Assembly: GCA_902582315.1 (NCBI GenBank)
Contig: CACHRP010000001.1
Location: 1-64,000 of the forward strand
DNA length: 64,000 nucleotides
Reading direction: 5' to 3'
From: an uncultured Pelagibacteraceae bacterium
GTDB lineage: Bacteria > Pseudomonadota > Alphaproteobacteria > Pelagibacterales > Pelagibacteraceae
The notes beneath the pieces were generated by a model. It worked only from the letters and a program-made list of their open reading frames with translations. It had not been told where the DNA came from and ran no database searches. This document shows positions 1-13,378 of this stretch, one piece after another. The position numbers and the translations under genes were made by a program. The first letter of the stretch is position 1. Each line of letters begins with the position of its first letter.

Positions 1-1
1 A

Positions 2-1501
2 TTAAAAGAGCAAATTAAAAAATTTGGAGATAAAGCTGAAATTACAGAAGTTGGACAGGTTTTGTCAGTTGGAGATGGTATCGCTAGAGTTTATGGTTTA
101 GATAATGTCCAAGCAGGTGAAATGGTAGAGTTTGCAGATGGATCTAAAGGTATGGCTTTAAATTTAGAAAGTGAAAACGTTGGTGTTGTTATATTTGGAG
201 ATGATAAGGCAATTAAGGAAGGTGACACAGTAAAAAGAACAGGAGAAATTGTTGACACTCCTGTTGGAAAAGAGTTGCTTGGTAGAGTAGTAGATGGTTT
301 AGGAAATCCGATTGATGGAAAAGGTGCTTTAGATAAAAATTTAAAAAAAAGTAGAGTTGAAGTAAAAGCTCCAGGAATTATTCCAAGAAAATCTGTAAGT
401 GAACCAATGCAGTCAGGTTTAAAAGCAATTGATAGTTTAGTTCCAATTGGAAGAGGACAAAGAGAATTAATCATAGGTGATAGACAAACAGGAAAAACAG
501 CGGTTGCTGTAGATACAATAATAAATCAAAAAAAAATAAACGAAAGTGGAGATGAGAAACAGAAATTGTATTGTATATATGTTGCAATTGGACAAAAAAG
601 ATCAACGGTAAGACAAATTCAGAAAACTTTAGAAGAAGCTGGCGCTATGGAATACACAACTATAGTTGCAGCTACAGCATCAGACGCTGCACCTTTGCAA
701 TTTCTAGCGCCATATACAGGATGTGCTATGGGAGAGTTTTTTAGAGACAATGGTATGCATGCTTTGATTATATACGATGATCTTTCCAAACAAGCAGTTG
801 CCTATAGACAAATGTCATTATTATTAAGAAGACCTCCTGGAAGAGAAGCTTACCCTGGAGATGTATTTTATCTTCACAGCAGATTACTTGAAAGAGCTGC
901 AAAACTTGGAGATGAACATGGCGGAGGATCTTTAACAGCATTACCAATAATTGAAACACAAGCAGGCGACGTTTCTGCATATATTCCAACAAATGTAATA
1001 TCTATTACTGACGGACAAATATTCTTAGAAACAAATCTATTTAACCAAGGTATAAGACCAGCTATTAACGTAGGTTTGTCGGTTTCGCGAGTAGGATCAG
1101 CTGCTCAAACAAAAGCAATGAAAAAAGTTTCTGGATCAATGAAGTTGGAATTAGCACAATACAGAGAAATGGCTGCATTTGCACAATTTGGTTCTGATTT
1201 AGATGCATCAACACAAAAATTGTTAAACAGAGGATCGAAATTAACAGAACTTTTAAAACAAAAACAATTCTCACCAATGACAGTTGCTGAACAAGTAGTT
1301 TCTGTATTCTGTGGTGTTAGAGGATATCTTGATGATATTGATCAAAAAGATATATCTGATTTTGAAAATAAAATTCTGCAAAAATGTAAATCTGATAAAC
1401 CAGAAATTTTAGATTCAATTTCAAGTTCAGGAAAATTAGAAGAAAATGCAGAAAAAATGCTAATTGATCTAATTAACGAATTTAAAAAAGGATTGAAGTA
1501 A
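2..1501 (+). CDS. atpA: F1Fo ATP synthase subunit alpha (5' partial)
   Basis: Non-catalytic nucleotide-binding alpha subunit of the F1 head of ATP synthase. The open frame runs back to base 2 without a stop, and the residues before the first start-like codon ([18 protein letters not shown]) are typical AtpA N-terminus, so the true start lies a dozen or so codons before the window. The Walker A motif GDRQTGKT sits about 160 residues into the visible part. It is followed after 2 bases by atpG, in the standard atpHAGDC order. Function is certain from motif and context. Confidence 0.97.
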   Translation, partial: LKEQIKKFGDKAEITEVGQVLSVGDGIARVYGLDNVQAGEMVEFADGSKGMALNLESENVGVVIFGDDKAIKEGDTVKRTGEIVDTPVGKELLGRVVDGLGNPIDGKGALDKNLKKSRVEVKAPGIIPRKSVSEPMQSGLKAIDSLVPIGRGQRELIIGDRQTGKTAVAVDTIINQKKINESGDEKQKLYCIYVAIGQKRSTVRQIQKTLEEAGAMEYTTIVAATASDAAPLQFLAPYTGCAMGEFFRDNGMHALIIYDDLSKQAVAYRQMSLLLRRPPGREAYPGDVFYLHSRLLERAAKLGDEHGGGSLTALPIIETQAGDVSAYIPTNVISITDGQIFLETNLFNQGIRPAINVGLSVSRVGSAAQTKAMKKVSGSMKLELAQYREMAAFAQFGSDLDASTQKLLNRGSKLTELLKQKQFSPMTVAEQVVSVFCGVRGYLDDIDQKDISDFENKILQKCKSDKPEILDSISSSGKLEENAEKMLIDLINEFKKGLK

Positions 1502-1503
1502 GT

Positions 1504-3796
<2,293 letters not shown>

Positions 3797-3797
<1 letters not shown>

Positions 3798-4195
3798 TGA
3801 GTGAAGAATTTAAATTAGAAATAGTTAATCCTGAAAAATCATTTCTTAGCAAAGAAGATGTTACAGAGGTTTTAATACCTGCTTATGAAGGAGATATGGG
3901 TATATTAAAAGATCATATTTCTATTATTTCGTTTCTAAAGCCAGGAATACTTAAAGTTTTTTCAAAGAGTGGAGAAGATAAATATTATGTTGAAGATGGT
4001 ATAATAGAATTTAAAGATAATACATTATCAATTTTGACAAGTTCAATATTTAGTCTAGATAAAATTGATAGAAGCTATGTATCACAGTCATTAAGTGATA
4101 CAGAAAAACTTTTGAGCAAAGAAGATTTAGACGATCAAAGTAGATTTTTAATATCTCAAAAAATCGATGTACTAAAATCTATAAGCTCTAATTAG
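3797..4195 (+). CDS. atpC: F1Fo ATP synthase subunit epsilon
   Basis: Epsilon subunit, which links the gamma shaft to the c-ring and can inhibit hydrolysis; 132 residues. The N-terminal beta-sandwich shows the expected pattern (PEKSFLSKEDVTEVLIPAYEGDMGIL, then a histidine-containing turn), and a short helical C-terminus follows. It is the last gene of the atp operon. Its 3' end overlaps the convergent rppH gene by 8 bases, leaving no room for a conventional terminator hairpin. Confidence 0.95.
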
Positions 4196-4667
4196 TAACT
4201 ACTTTTTTTATCTCGCTAGTAACTTTTTTGTAAACATCTCTTTTAAAGTCAACTACAACATCAATTAATTGATCAATTTCTACCCATTTCCACTCTAGGA
4301 ATTCAGGTTTAGGAGTGTTCACATCAATCTCATCGTCAGAACCGTTAAATTTCATAATAAACCATTTTTGTTTTTGACCTTTAAATTTTCCTCTCCATAT
4401 GATCCCTAAAAGATGATTTGGAAGTAAGTAGGTAATAAAATCATCGATTTCTTTAATTAGCGTAACATTTTTTATACTTGTTTCCTCTTGAAGTTCTCTT
4501 ATTGCTGCCTCAAAATAATTTTCACTTTCATCTTTACCTCCCTGAGGCATTTGCCAAAAATTTTTTGGATTATCAATTCTTTTTGCAACAAAAACTTTAT
4601 TTTTTGAATTCAAAACTACTATCCCCACACCGTCTCTTAGTGGCAGTTTTTGAAAATCAGTCTTCAT
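4188..4667 (-). CDS. rppH: RNA pyrophosphohydrolase (Nudix)
   Basis: Nudix hydrolase of the RppH type, which removes pyrophosphate from 5'-triphosphorylated RNA to start decay (the same family includes diadenosine polyphosphate hydrolases). The Nudix box occupies residues 43-65, with REL.EE intact and the late glycine replaced by serine (EETSI). FWQMPQGGKD ahead of it and the C-terminal EFLEWKWVEID are typical of RppH rather than of MutT. 159 residues. It starts one base after the ctpA stop and ends the long leftward train. Confidence 0.9.
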   Translation of the reverse strand: MKTDFQKLPLRDGVGIVVLNSKNKVFVAKRIDNPKNFWQMPQGGKDESENYFEAAIRELQEETSIKNVTLIKEIDDFITYLLPNHLLGIIWRGKFKGQKQKWFIMKFNGSDDEIDVNTPKPEFLEWKWVEIDQLIDVVVDFKRDVYKKVTSEIKKVVTN

Positions 4668-4668
4668 T

Positions 4669-5814
4669 TTAGCCGTTTAAAAGTTTTACAGCAAAGTCTA
4701 ATTGATTATCACTTTCTGTATCAATTCTAAACTCGTCAGAACCTTCGGAGACTTCAATATCTGGGTCAACTCCAACTTCAGAAATTGAGACTCCAGATGG
4801 AAGATAATATTTTGAAATAGTTAATCTTATAGCTCCTTTATTTTTTAATGGAATAATTGATTGTACTGAGCCTTTACCATAAGTAGTCTCTCCAATAAGT
4901 ATAGCTCTTTTATGATCTTTTAAAGCTCCTGCTAATATCTCAGATGCGGAAGCTGAACCATTATTAATTAATACAATTAAAGTTTTTCCATTTAGTATGT
5001 CGCCTTCATTTGCAAACCATTTTCTATTTTCATTTTCTTTTCTTGATTTAGTAGAAACAATCTCTCCATTTGAAAGAAAGAAATCAGAAATTTTTATCGC
5101 TTGAGAAAGTAATCCCCCAGGATTATTTCTTAAATCTAATATATATCCTTTAATATTTTTATCTTTATCGAATTCTTTTATTTTTTTTCTTACTTGCGAA
5201 CTACTATTTTCATTAAAAGCCGTTAATCTAATATATCCAATATTTTTATCAATCTTTTTTGATTTAACAGACTGAATTTTGATTATTTTTCTTGTGATAT
5301 TAAAAACTAAAGCTTTCCTTTCTCCTATTCTTCTAACTGTAATTTCTATATCTGAACCAACAGGTCCTCTCATTAAATCTACCGCTTCACTTAAAGTTTT
5401 ACCTTGAACCTGATGTTCATTTATTTTTACAATATAATCTCCTGCTTTTACCCCAGCTTCGTATGCTGGTGACTCGTCCAAAGGTGAAATGACCTTTACA
5501 ACACCAGCTTCCATACTGACCTCAATACCTAAACCACCAAATTCACCACTTGTTTCAGTTCTCATGCTATCAAAACTCTCTGGAGACATATATGCTGAAT
5601 AGGGGTCTAAAGATTGAAGCACACCATTAATTGCTGCATCCATAACTTCATTCTGATTAATTTCATCTACATATTCTTTATTAATTTTGTCAAGAACATC
5701 GCTAAAAATATCAATTTTTTCGTAAATAGTGGTTTCATCATTTGCAGTATGTGAAGGTTTTGAAAAGAGAAATAATATTAAAAATAGTAATCCAATTAAT
5801 TTAAATAATTTCAT
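4669..5814 (-). CDS. ctpA: Carboxy-terminal processing protease (S41, CtpA-like)
   Basis: Secreted or periplasmic serine protease of family S41. From the start chosen here it has 381 residues: a hydrophobic signal segment over about residues 5-20, a PDZ domain around 90-160 (GGLGIEV and SPAYEAGVKAGD), and a C-terminal protease core with the serine in NGSASASE (286-292) and the lysine in TYGKGSVQ (about 314). An upstream ATG at 5850 is in frame, but the 5814 ATG directly precedes the signal sequence and overlaps the rsfS stop as ATGA, so it is preferred. In alphaproteobacteria ctpA commonly sits next to rppH. Confidence 0.92.
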   Translation of the reverse strand: MKLFKLIGLLFLILFLFSKPSHTANDETTIYEKIDIFSDVLDKINKEYVDEINQNEVMDAAINGVLQSLDPYSAYMSPESFDSMRTETSGEFGGLGIEVSMEAGVVKVISPLDESPAYEAGVKAGDYIVKINEHQVQGKTLSEAVDLMRGPVGSDIEITVRRIGERKALVFNITRKIIKIQSVKSKKIDKNIGYIRLTAFNENSSSQVRKKIKEFDKDKNIKGYILDLRNNPGGLLSQAIKISDFFLSNGEIVSTKSRKENENRKWFANEGDILNGKTLIVLINNGSASASEILAGALKDHKRAILIGETTYGKGSVQSIIPLKNKGAIRLTISKYYLPSGVSISEVGVDPDIEVSEGSDEFRIDTESDNQLDFAVKLLNG

Positions 5815-6161
5815 ATAATTAATTTCTCTTTTGGAATAAGTTCTGACCACATTTTCTCTAATTCGTAAAATTTTCTTTTTTCAGGATTAAAAATATGAAT
5901 TATTATATCAATACCATCAATAAGTTTCCAGTCGCTGCTTTCAGTTCCTTCAACTTTACAATTTTTAATACCGCTTAATTTAATTTTATCAACTACTTGT
6001 TCGGATAAGGCCTGAATATGTCTCGATGAAGTACCACTAGCAATGATCATATAATCTGCGATTGAACTTTTATTTTTTAGGTCAATGCTTACGATGTCTA
6101 AAGCTTTGTTGGTATCTAGTGTTTTTAGGATTAATGCTTTTAGGTTTGAAATTTTATCCAT
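5811..6161 (-). CDS. rsfS: Ribosomal silencing factor RsfS
   Basis: Iojap/RsfS family protein, 116 residues. It binds ribosomal protein L14 and blocks subunit joining under nutrient limitation. The conserved core is visible: ADYMIIASGTSSRH, then the GTESSDWKLIDG block, then a hydrophobic strand with NPEKRKFYELEKMW. It lies between nadD and ctpA, and nadD-rsfS is a widely conserved neighbourhood. Its stop overlaps the ctpA start. Confidence 0.93.
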   Translation of the reverse strand: MDKISNLKALILKTLDTNKALDIVSIDLKNKSSIADYMIIASGTSSRHIQALSEQVVDKIKLSGIKNCKVEGTESSDWKLIDGIDIIIHIFNPEKRKFYELEKMWSELIPKEKLII

Positions 6162-6179
6162 TAATTACATTCTAGACTA

Positions 6180-6707
6180 TCAAATTTTTCTTAATTGAGA
6201 AGATGAAATATTAACTTTGTTGAATTTAATAAATTTCAACCTTTTTCTATCAATTTTTTTATAAGCCACAGATTTAAGACATTTTGTCTTGTAATTTTCT
6301 CTATCAAAAACTAATATTTTACAAACTTTCGGGATTTCTTTCCAATTTTTCCATTTATGAAAATTTATAAGATTATCAGCACCAATTATAAAATAAAAAT
6401 CATCATTAATATGTTTTCTACTCAAATATTTTATGTATTTGTAAGCTCTGTTAGATTTACATTTATTTTCTACAAAAATAACTTTTATAAATTTATTTTT
6501 AATACTTAATTTTTTTGCGAGGGTTATTCTTCGAGACAAGCTATAGAAACTCTTTTTTTTAAAGGGATTTTTTTTTGTAACAACCCAAAAAACATTTTTT
6601 AGATTAAATCTTTTTTTTGCCTCTTGTGAAATTTTAATATGACCTTTATGTGCTGGATCGAAACTCCCTCCTAAAATTCCAATTCTATTTTTCAATAAAT
6701 TATTCAA
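6180..6707 (-). CDS. nadD: Nicotinate-nucleotide adenylyltransferase
   Basis: Adenylates nicotinate mononucleotide in NAD synthesis. The nucleotidyltransferase motif GGSFDPAHKGH is at residues 13-23, and IIGADNLINFHKWKNW in the middle matches NadD. At 175 residues it is short: the protein stops two residues after ISSSQLR, whereas the family (E. coli, for instance) usually has 20-30 more residues beyond this ISSTxIR motif. All active-site elements are present, so it is probably functional. It starts one base after the proA stop. Confidence 0.91.
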   Translation of the reverse strand: MNNLLKNRIGILGGSFDPAHKGHIKISQEAKKRFNLKNVFWVVTKKNPFKKKSFYSLSRRITLAKKLSIKNKFIKVIFVENKCKSNRAYKYIKYLSRKHINDDFYFIIGADNLINFHKWKNWKEIPKVCKILVFDRENYKTKCLKSVAYKKIDRKRLKFIKFNKVNISSSQLRKI

Positions 6708-6708
6708 T

Positions 6709-7958
6709 TTATTTTCTTATTTGTCCTGATCCAAAAACTTCATATTTATAGGATACTAATTGGCCTAATCCTACTGGACCTCTAGGTGGTAGGTTGTTCG
6801 TAGAAATTCCCACCTCTGCTCCAAAACCAAATTCCCCACCATCTGCAAATTGAGTTGATGTATTATGCATAGCTATTGAACTTTTAACATTTTTTAAAAA
6901 AATTTTAGATGTTTTTTTGTTCCTGCAAATAATTGCGTCAGTGTGTTGTGTTCCATATTTATTTATATGATTTATAGCTTCAATTACATTTTTTACTGAT
7001 TTAATAGATATCTTTGAAGTTAAATATTCAGTCATCCAGTCTTTTTCAGATGCTAAAAAACTGTTTCCCTTATAAACTTTTCTAATTTTATTATCTGTAT
7101 AAACCACACATCCATGATTTTCCAATTTTGTGATTAATAATTTAGAAAATTTTTTAATTAATTTATCATTTAATAGAATAGTTTCTGTTGCACCACAAAT
7201 TGCAGTATTTCTCAGCTTAGCATTTAAAACTACTTTTAAAGCCATTTTTAAATTCGCACTACTGTCAATGTACGTATGGCACAAGCCTTCTAGATGACCT
7301 ATAACTGGCAATTTTGAGGTATCTTGAACCTTTTTAACTAAACTTTTCCCTCCTCTTGGAATTATTATATCAATATATTTTGTCATTTTAGAAAGCATGT
7401 GATCTACAACTTTTCTACTTCTCATGTCTACAAATTGAACGAAATTAGGATCAATTTTATGAAATTTTAAAGATCTTCTAAATAGGTTAGATAAAATTTT
7501 ATTGGTAAAGTATGCTTCAGAGCCTCCTTTTAAAATGACAGAATTACCTGATTTAAAACACAGGCACGAAACATCTGAGGTAACATTTGGTCTACTTTCA
7601 TAAATCACTCCTATTACTCCTATTGGAACTGAAACTTTTTTAATTTTTAAACCATTTGGTCTCTTCCACTGTTCTAGTATTCTATCAGTTGGGTCTTTTA
7701 ATTTTGATATTGAATAGATCGAACTTATAATGGCTCTAAGTTTTTTTGTATCTAATTCTAACCTGGAAATAAAATTATCTTTTAATCCAATTTTTTTTGC
7801 GTAACTAATATCTTTTTTATTTTGTGATAATATAGATTTTACGTTTTTTTGAATTGAATGTGCATAATGATTTAAGACTTTATTCTTCAACTCATTTTTA
7901 ACCTTATTTTCAAAAGCCTTTTTAGATTTTCTTCCAATTATTTCAAAATATCTGTTTA

Positions 7959-7962
<4 letters not shown>
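6709..7962 (-). CDS. proA: Gamma-glutamyl phosphate reductase
   Basis: Second enzyme of proline synthesis, reducing glutamyl-5-phosphate to the semialdehyde with NADPH. 417 residues of aldehyde-dehydrogenase fold. PIGVIGVIYESRPNVT (113-128) is a ProA signature, and the likely catalytic cysteine is C256 in NTAICGATE. The C-terminal block HNTSTQFADGGEFGFGAEVGIST is diagnostic. It overlaps proB by ATGA, so kinase and reductase should be made together, as expected for an unstable channelled intermediate. Confidence 0.96.
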
Positions 7963-10068
<2,106 letters not shown>

Positions 10069-10070
10069 TA

Positions 10071-10325
10071 TTAATTGGGCTTTACAGATACAAAAGTTCT
10101 ATCTGATTTTGTTTTTTTGAATTCAACTGTTCCTTTAATTTTTGAAAAAATTGAATGATCTTTTCCCATTCCGACATGTTCTCCAGGAAATATTTTTGTA
10201 CCTCTTTGTCTTACAATTATATTGCCCGGAATGACTTTTTGGCCTGCATAAATTTTGACACCAAGTCTTCTACCAGCACTATCTCTTCCGTTCCTTGACG
10301 ATCCACCTGCTTTTTTTGTTGCCAT
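10071..10325 (-). CDS. rpmA: 50S ribosomal protein L27
   Basis: L27, 84 residues, located near the peptidyl transferase centre. It begins [16 protein letters not shown], the conserved flexible N-terminus, and continues with [14 protein letters not shown] and the [10 protein letters not shown] block. There is no N-terminal cleavage extension of the Firmicutes type. It is second in the rplU-rpmA-obgE cluster, 16 bases after rplU. Confidence 0.98.
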   Translation of the reverse strand: MATKKAGGSSRNGRDSAGRRLGVKIYAGQKVIPGNIIVRQRGTKIFPGEHVGMGKDHSIFSKIKGTVEFKKTKSDRTFVSVKPN

Positions 10326-10341
10326 AATTTATTCTCTATAT

Positions 10342-10731
10342 TTACTTTTTAGCTTCTTCTTTTTTAGTTTTTTCTTTCTCTACTTTTTTATATTTTTCAG
10401 CTTCCGAGAGTACTTTGCCATCTTTAGCAAAAATTTTACTTATTCTTACCAATGTAAATTCTTGTCTATGTCCATTTTTTCTTCTTGAATTTTTTCTTCT
10501 TCTTTTCTTGAAAACTAAAACAGTTCTATTTTTACCATTTTTTAAAATTTCAGCTTCAACTTTCGCACCTTCAATTTTTGGAGAGCCAACCTCAGCATTT
10601 TTTTCATCTCCATAAGCTAAGATATTCTTAAACTCAACCTTGTCTTTGTCGATCAATTTCTCAACTTTAAGTATCTCTCCAGCTTTAACTTTGTACTGTT
10701 TTCCACCAGTTTGTATGACTGCAAATGACAT
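10342..10731 (-). CDS. rplU: 50S ribosomal protein L21 with basic C-terminal tail
   Basis: L21, starting MSFAVIQTGGKQYKVKAGE, with the conserved core ending near KNGHRQEFT. At 129 residues it is longer than the roughly 103-residue E. coli protein. The extra C-terminal 25 or so residues are almost entirely lysine, glutamate and alanine (KYKKVEKEKTKKEEAKK), probably a disordered charged tail. It is the first gene of the leftward train behind the promoter at 10756-10783. Confidence 0.97.
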   Translation of the reverse strand: MSFAVIQTGGKQYKVKAGEILKVEKLIDKDKVEFKNILAYGDEKNAEVGSPKIEGAKVEAEILKNGKNRTVLVFKKRRRKNSRRKNGHRQEFTLVRISKIFAKDGKVLSEAEKYKKVEKEKTKKEEAKK

Positions 10732-10755
10732 AAAATTTATCCTAAATAATGCTGC

Positions 10756-10783
10756 AATATAGATCTAAGGTATTTTTAGTCAA
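10756..10783 (-). promoter_or_regulatory. Sigma70-type promoter of the rplU train
   Basis: On the minus strand TTGACT (10778-10783) and TATATT (10756-10761) are separated by 16 bases. The predicted start is about 20 bases before the rplU ATG. It lies in the only sizeable gap before a nine-gene run with overlaps or very short spacers, so it probably drives rplU through rppH. Confidence 0.6.
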
Positions 10784-10793
10784 GGATTATCGA

Positions 10794-11513
10794 TTAAAAA
10801 TTATCCTTTAAATCCCGTAATTTTGAAAATTCTTTCAAGGTTTTTGCTCTCAAAAAAATATTACAATCTAATTCATCTTTTATTGAGGATGGAACAGTAG
10901 GAAGTCCATTATTTAATTTTTTTTTAATATCAATAATTTTTCTATCAAGTTCAGAATTATTTTCATCAAATTTACTACAAAAAATAGAATTATTTAATGT
11001 ATATTCGTGCCCAAAATATACCTTGGTTACTGGCGGCAAACTTTTTAATTTTGTTAATGAATTGAACATATCCTCATTACTTCCTTCAAAAACTCTTCCA
11101 CATCCTAGGGAAAATAATGTGTCTCCGGTAAAGACTATTTTTTCATTAAAAAAGTAAAAACAGACATGTCCCATAGTATGTCCTGGAACACTAATAACTT
11201 TAAACTCAAATATATCATCCTTCCAAATTTGACCATCGCTTAAAAAAATATCAATCTCAGGGATTCTTTCTCTATCATTTTCAGACGCAAGAATTTTTGC
11301 GTTAAATTTATTTTTTAATATATTATTACCACCTATATGATCTCCGTGGTGATGAGTATTCAAAATATACTTTAAATTTATTTTATTATCTTCAATGAAT
11401 TTCAAAACTGGTTTAGACTCTCCAGGATCAACTACACACGCATCAGAATTTTTTTCATTAATTAGTAAGTATGAAAAGTTATCTTCAAGACATTTGATTA
11501 TTTCTATTTTCAT
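10794..11513 (-). CDS. gloB: Hydroxyacylglutathione hydrolase (glyoxalase II)
   Basis: Metallo-beta-lactamase-fold hydrolase that splits S-lactoylglutathione in methylglyoxal detoxification. The metal motif THHHGDH is at residues 53-59, followed by VPGHTMGH, FTGDTLFSLGCGR and FGHEYT, which together identify GloB. 239 residues. It is one base downstream of metW. The gloB-metW pairing may reflect operon economy rather than shared function. Confidence 0.92.
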   Translation of the reverse strand: MKIEIIKCLEDNFSYLLINEKNSDACVVDPGESKPVLKFIEDNKINLKYILNTHHHGDHIGGNNILKNKFNAKILASENDRERIPEIDIFLSDGQIWKDDIFEFKVISVPGHTMGHVCFYFFNEKIVFTGDTLFSLGCGRVFEGSNEDMFNSLTKLKSLPPVTKVYFGHEYTLNNSIFCSKFDENNSELDRKIIDIKKKLNNGLPTVPSSIKDELDCNIFLRAKTLKEFSKLRDLKDNF

Positions 11514-11514
11514 T

Positions 11515-12069
11515 CTATTTCTCCAATATAAAAATTCCTAATTCTGAAAAAAAATTGTGAAACTTTAAATTTTTTATATTAATTTTAATATCTCTTTCTT
11601 TACAATAATTTTCAAAATCTTTAATAGTGCACATATGCAGGTTTGGTGTATTGTACCACTCATTTGGTAAATTTTTGGTTACTGGCATTGTACCTTTTAA
11701 AAGCAAATGTAATCTAACTTTCCAATGCCCAAAATTTGGAATTGATACAATTGCTTTTTTTCCAATCCTTAGTAATTCATTCAATACATTTTCTGGATCT
11801 AAGAAAGCCTGTAAAGTTTGACTGAGGATTACAAAGTCGAAAGAACTATCTGGAAATTGCCTTAAATCTTTTTCTGCGTTTCCTTCTATGACTGTTAGAC
11901 CTTTTTCAACACATTTTTGTACGTTGGATTTTGATAATTCAATTCCTCTAATATCTTTGCTAATATTTTCTGTAATATATTTCATAAGTTCACCATTTCC
12001 ACATCCTACATCTAAGATTTTAGAATTTTGAGTTACTAGTTTTGCAATATTATAAAATTCTTTTTTCAT
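11515..12069 (-). CDS. metW: Methionine biosynthesis protein MetW
   Basis: SAM-dependent methyltransferase-fold protein, 184 residues, with motif I ILDVGCGNGEL near residue 20 and the MetW-typical QTLQAFLDPENVLNELLRIG and IVSIPNFGHWKVR blocks. MetW accompanies MetX in many proteobacteria and is reported to support homoserine acetylation. Its start overlaps the metX stop as ATGA, so the two are translationally coupled. It should share the SAM-II riboswitch control of metX. Confidence 0.93.
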   Translation of the reverse strand: MKKEFYNIAKLVTQNSKILDVGCGNGELMKYITENISKDIRGIELSKSNVQKCVEKGLTVIEGNAEKDLRQFPDSSFDFVILSQTLQAFLDPENVLNELLRIGKKAIVSIPNFGHWKVRLHLLLKGTMPVTKNLPNEWYNTPNLHMCTIKDFENYCKERDIKINIKNLKFHNFFSELGIFILEK

Positions 12070-13187
12070 TGAATTTGTTTGTAAGAAGTATTTAAAAAAT
12101 ATTTAACGGTGTTTAAAAAATCTGGAACATCAAGTAAAAAAGAATCATGACCCTTATCAGAAGAAATTTCGACAAATCCTACGTTTTTACCAATAGCATT
12201 TAGAGCAATTACAATATCTCTATTTTCAGATGTTGGATAAAGCCAATCTGAAGTAAACGATATAATAAAAAACTTAGTATCACTTTTTTCGAAAGCTTTT
12301 GATAAATTTCCGCCAAATTTTTTTGTTAAGTCAAAATAATCCATAGCTCTTGTAATATATAAATAGCTATTTGCATCAAACCTATCTACAAAAACTGATC
12401 CTTGGTATCTTAAATAACTTTCTATTTGAAAGTCAGCGTCAAAACTAAATTTTAAATCGTCTCTTTCTTGCAATTTTCTTCCAAATTTTTCTTGAAGTCC
12501 TGCTTTAGATAAATAAGTAATATGTGCTGCCATTCTAGCAACAGCAAGACCTTTATCTGGCTGTTTATTTTGTTCTTCATAGAACCCATCTTGCCAATTT
12601 CTATCGGCCATTATTGATTGTCTGCCAAGTTCATTTAGGGCTATATTTTGAGCTGAATGACTTGCAGTACAAGCAATTGGAATTGCAGTAAGAGCTTTAT
12701 TAGGAAAGTTGGATACAAACTGAAGTACCTGCATACCACCCATAGATCCCCCAATAACACTGAATAATTTTTCAATTTTAAAATAATCTAAGAGATTATA
12801 TTGAGCATTAACCATGTCATTAATTGTGATAACTGGAAAGTTTGTACCATAAGGTTTTTTTGTGTCAGGATTAATATCACTTGGACCAAAAGAACCCATG
12901 CATCCACCTATCACGTTTGAAGCAATCACAAAATATTTATCAGTATCAATTGCCTTTCCAGGTCCAAGAGCATAATTCCACCAACCATCTTTTTTTGTAA
13001 TTGGATTAATTCCCGATGCAAATTGATCTCCAGTCAAAGCATGAAAAATCATTATAGCATTACTTCTGTCACCGTTTAATTTTCCATAAGTTTCATATGC
13101 TAATGGGTAATTATTAATTGTCTGTCCACAATCTAATTTTAAAGGTTTTTCAACGATTATTTTCTTTATATCTTTAAATTTGTTCAT
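12066..13187 (-). CDS. metX: Homoserine O-acetyltransferase
   Basis: Alpha/beta-hydrolase-fold enzyme that acetylates homoserine from acetyl-CoA, the entry to methionine synthesis (some family members use succinyl-CoA). The nucleophile is S148 in GGSMGGMQ, and the acid and base are probably in TSDWLYP and DKGHDSFLLD near the C-terminus. GCMGSFGPSDINP is a family signature. 373 residues. A SAM-II riboswitch in its leader implies repression by S-adenosylmethionine. Confidence 0.95.
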   Translation of the reverse strand: MNKFKDIKKIIVEKPLKLDCGQTINNYPLAYETYGKLNGDRSNAIMIFHALTGDQFASGINPITKKDGWWNYALGPGKAIDTDKYFVIASNVIGGCMGSFGPSDINPDTKKPYGTNFPVITINDMVNAQYNLLDYFKIEKLFSVIGGSMGGMQVLQFVSNFPNKALTAIPIACTASHSAQNIALNELGRQSIMADRNWQDGFYEEQNKQPDKGLAVARMAAHITYLSKAGLQEKFGRKLQERDDLKFSFDADFQIESYLRYQGSVFVDRFDANSYLYITRAMDYFDLTKKFGGNLSKAFEKSDTKFFIISFTSDWLYPTSENRDIVIALNAIGKNVGFVEISSDKGHDSFLLDVPDFLNTVKYFLNTSYKQIQ

Positions 13188-13214
13188 ATTTAAATGCTGA
13201 TGAATTGGAGAAAA

Positions 13215-13274
13215 AAAACTTATTTAGCGGTTTTTTTTAAGCGCTCGCAATTCAGTTTAAATCAGCGCAAGTTG
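13215..13274 (-). ncRNA. SAM-II riboswitch in the metX leader
   Basis: The RNA strand has GCGCUGAUUUAA, then UUGCGAGCGC, an A-rich stretch and GCUAAAU. This follows the compact SAM-II pseudoknot consensus in order and spacing. P1 is formed by GCGCU (13264-13268) with AGCGC; the conserved L1 sequence CUGAUUUAA is intact; the GCUAAA element near 13222-13228 supplies the 3' pseudoknot strand. It begins within a few bases of the predicted transcript start and ends about 30 bases before the metX ATG. SAM-II elements are known upstream of metA/metX in alphaproteobacteria. Confidence 0.88.
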
Positions 13275-13281
13275 TTCTTAC

Positions 13282-13287
13282 ATTATA
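13282..13287 (-). promoter_or_regulatory. -10 element of the metX transcript
   Basis: A perfect TATAAT on the minus strand lies about 14 bases before the SAM-II aptamer, placing the transcript start at roughly 13275. No good -35 is found at 16-18 bases; a TTGACA lies too close (10 bases) to pair with it. The position fits an RNA whose 5' end is essentially the aptamer. Confidence 0.5.
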
Positions 13288-13378
13288 GAATTTTATATGT
13301 CAAATTTTAATAAGAATTTTACTTATTTAATTTAAAAAAATTATAATTTAACTATATATACCAGAAAAATATAAAATT

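Noticed and set aside
13276..13307. TTGACA at 13296-13301 as -35 of the metX promoter
   Set aside because: It is only 10 bases from the TATAAT, too close for a normal sigma70 promoter.
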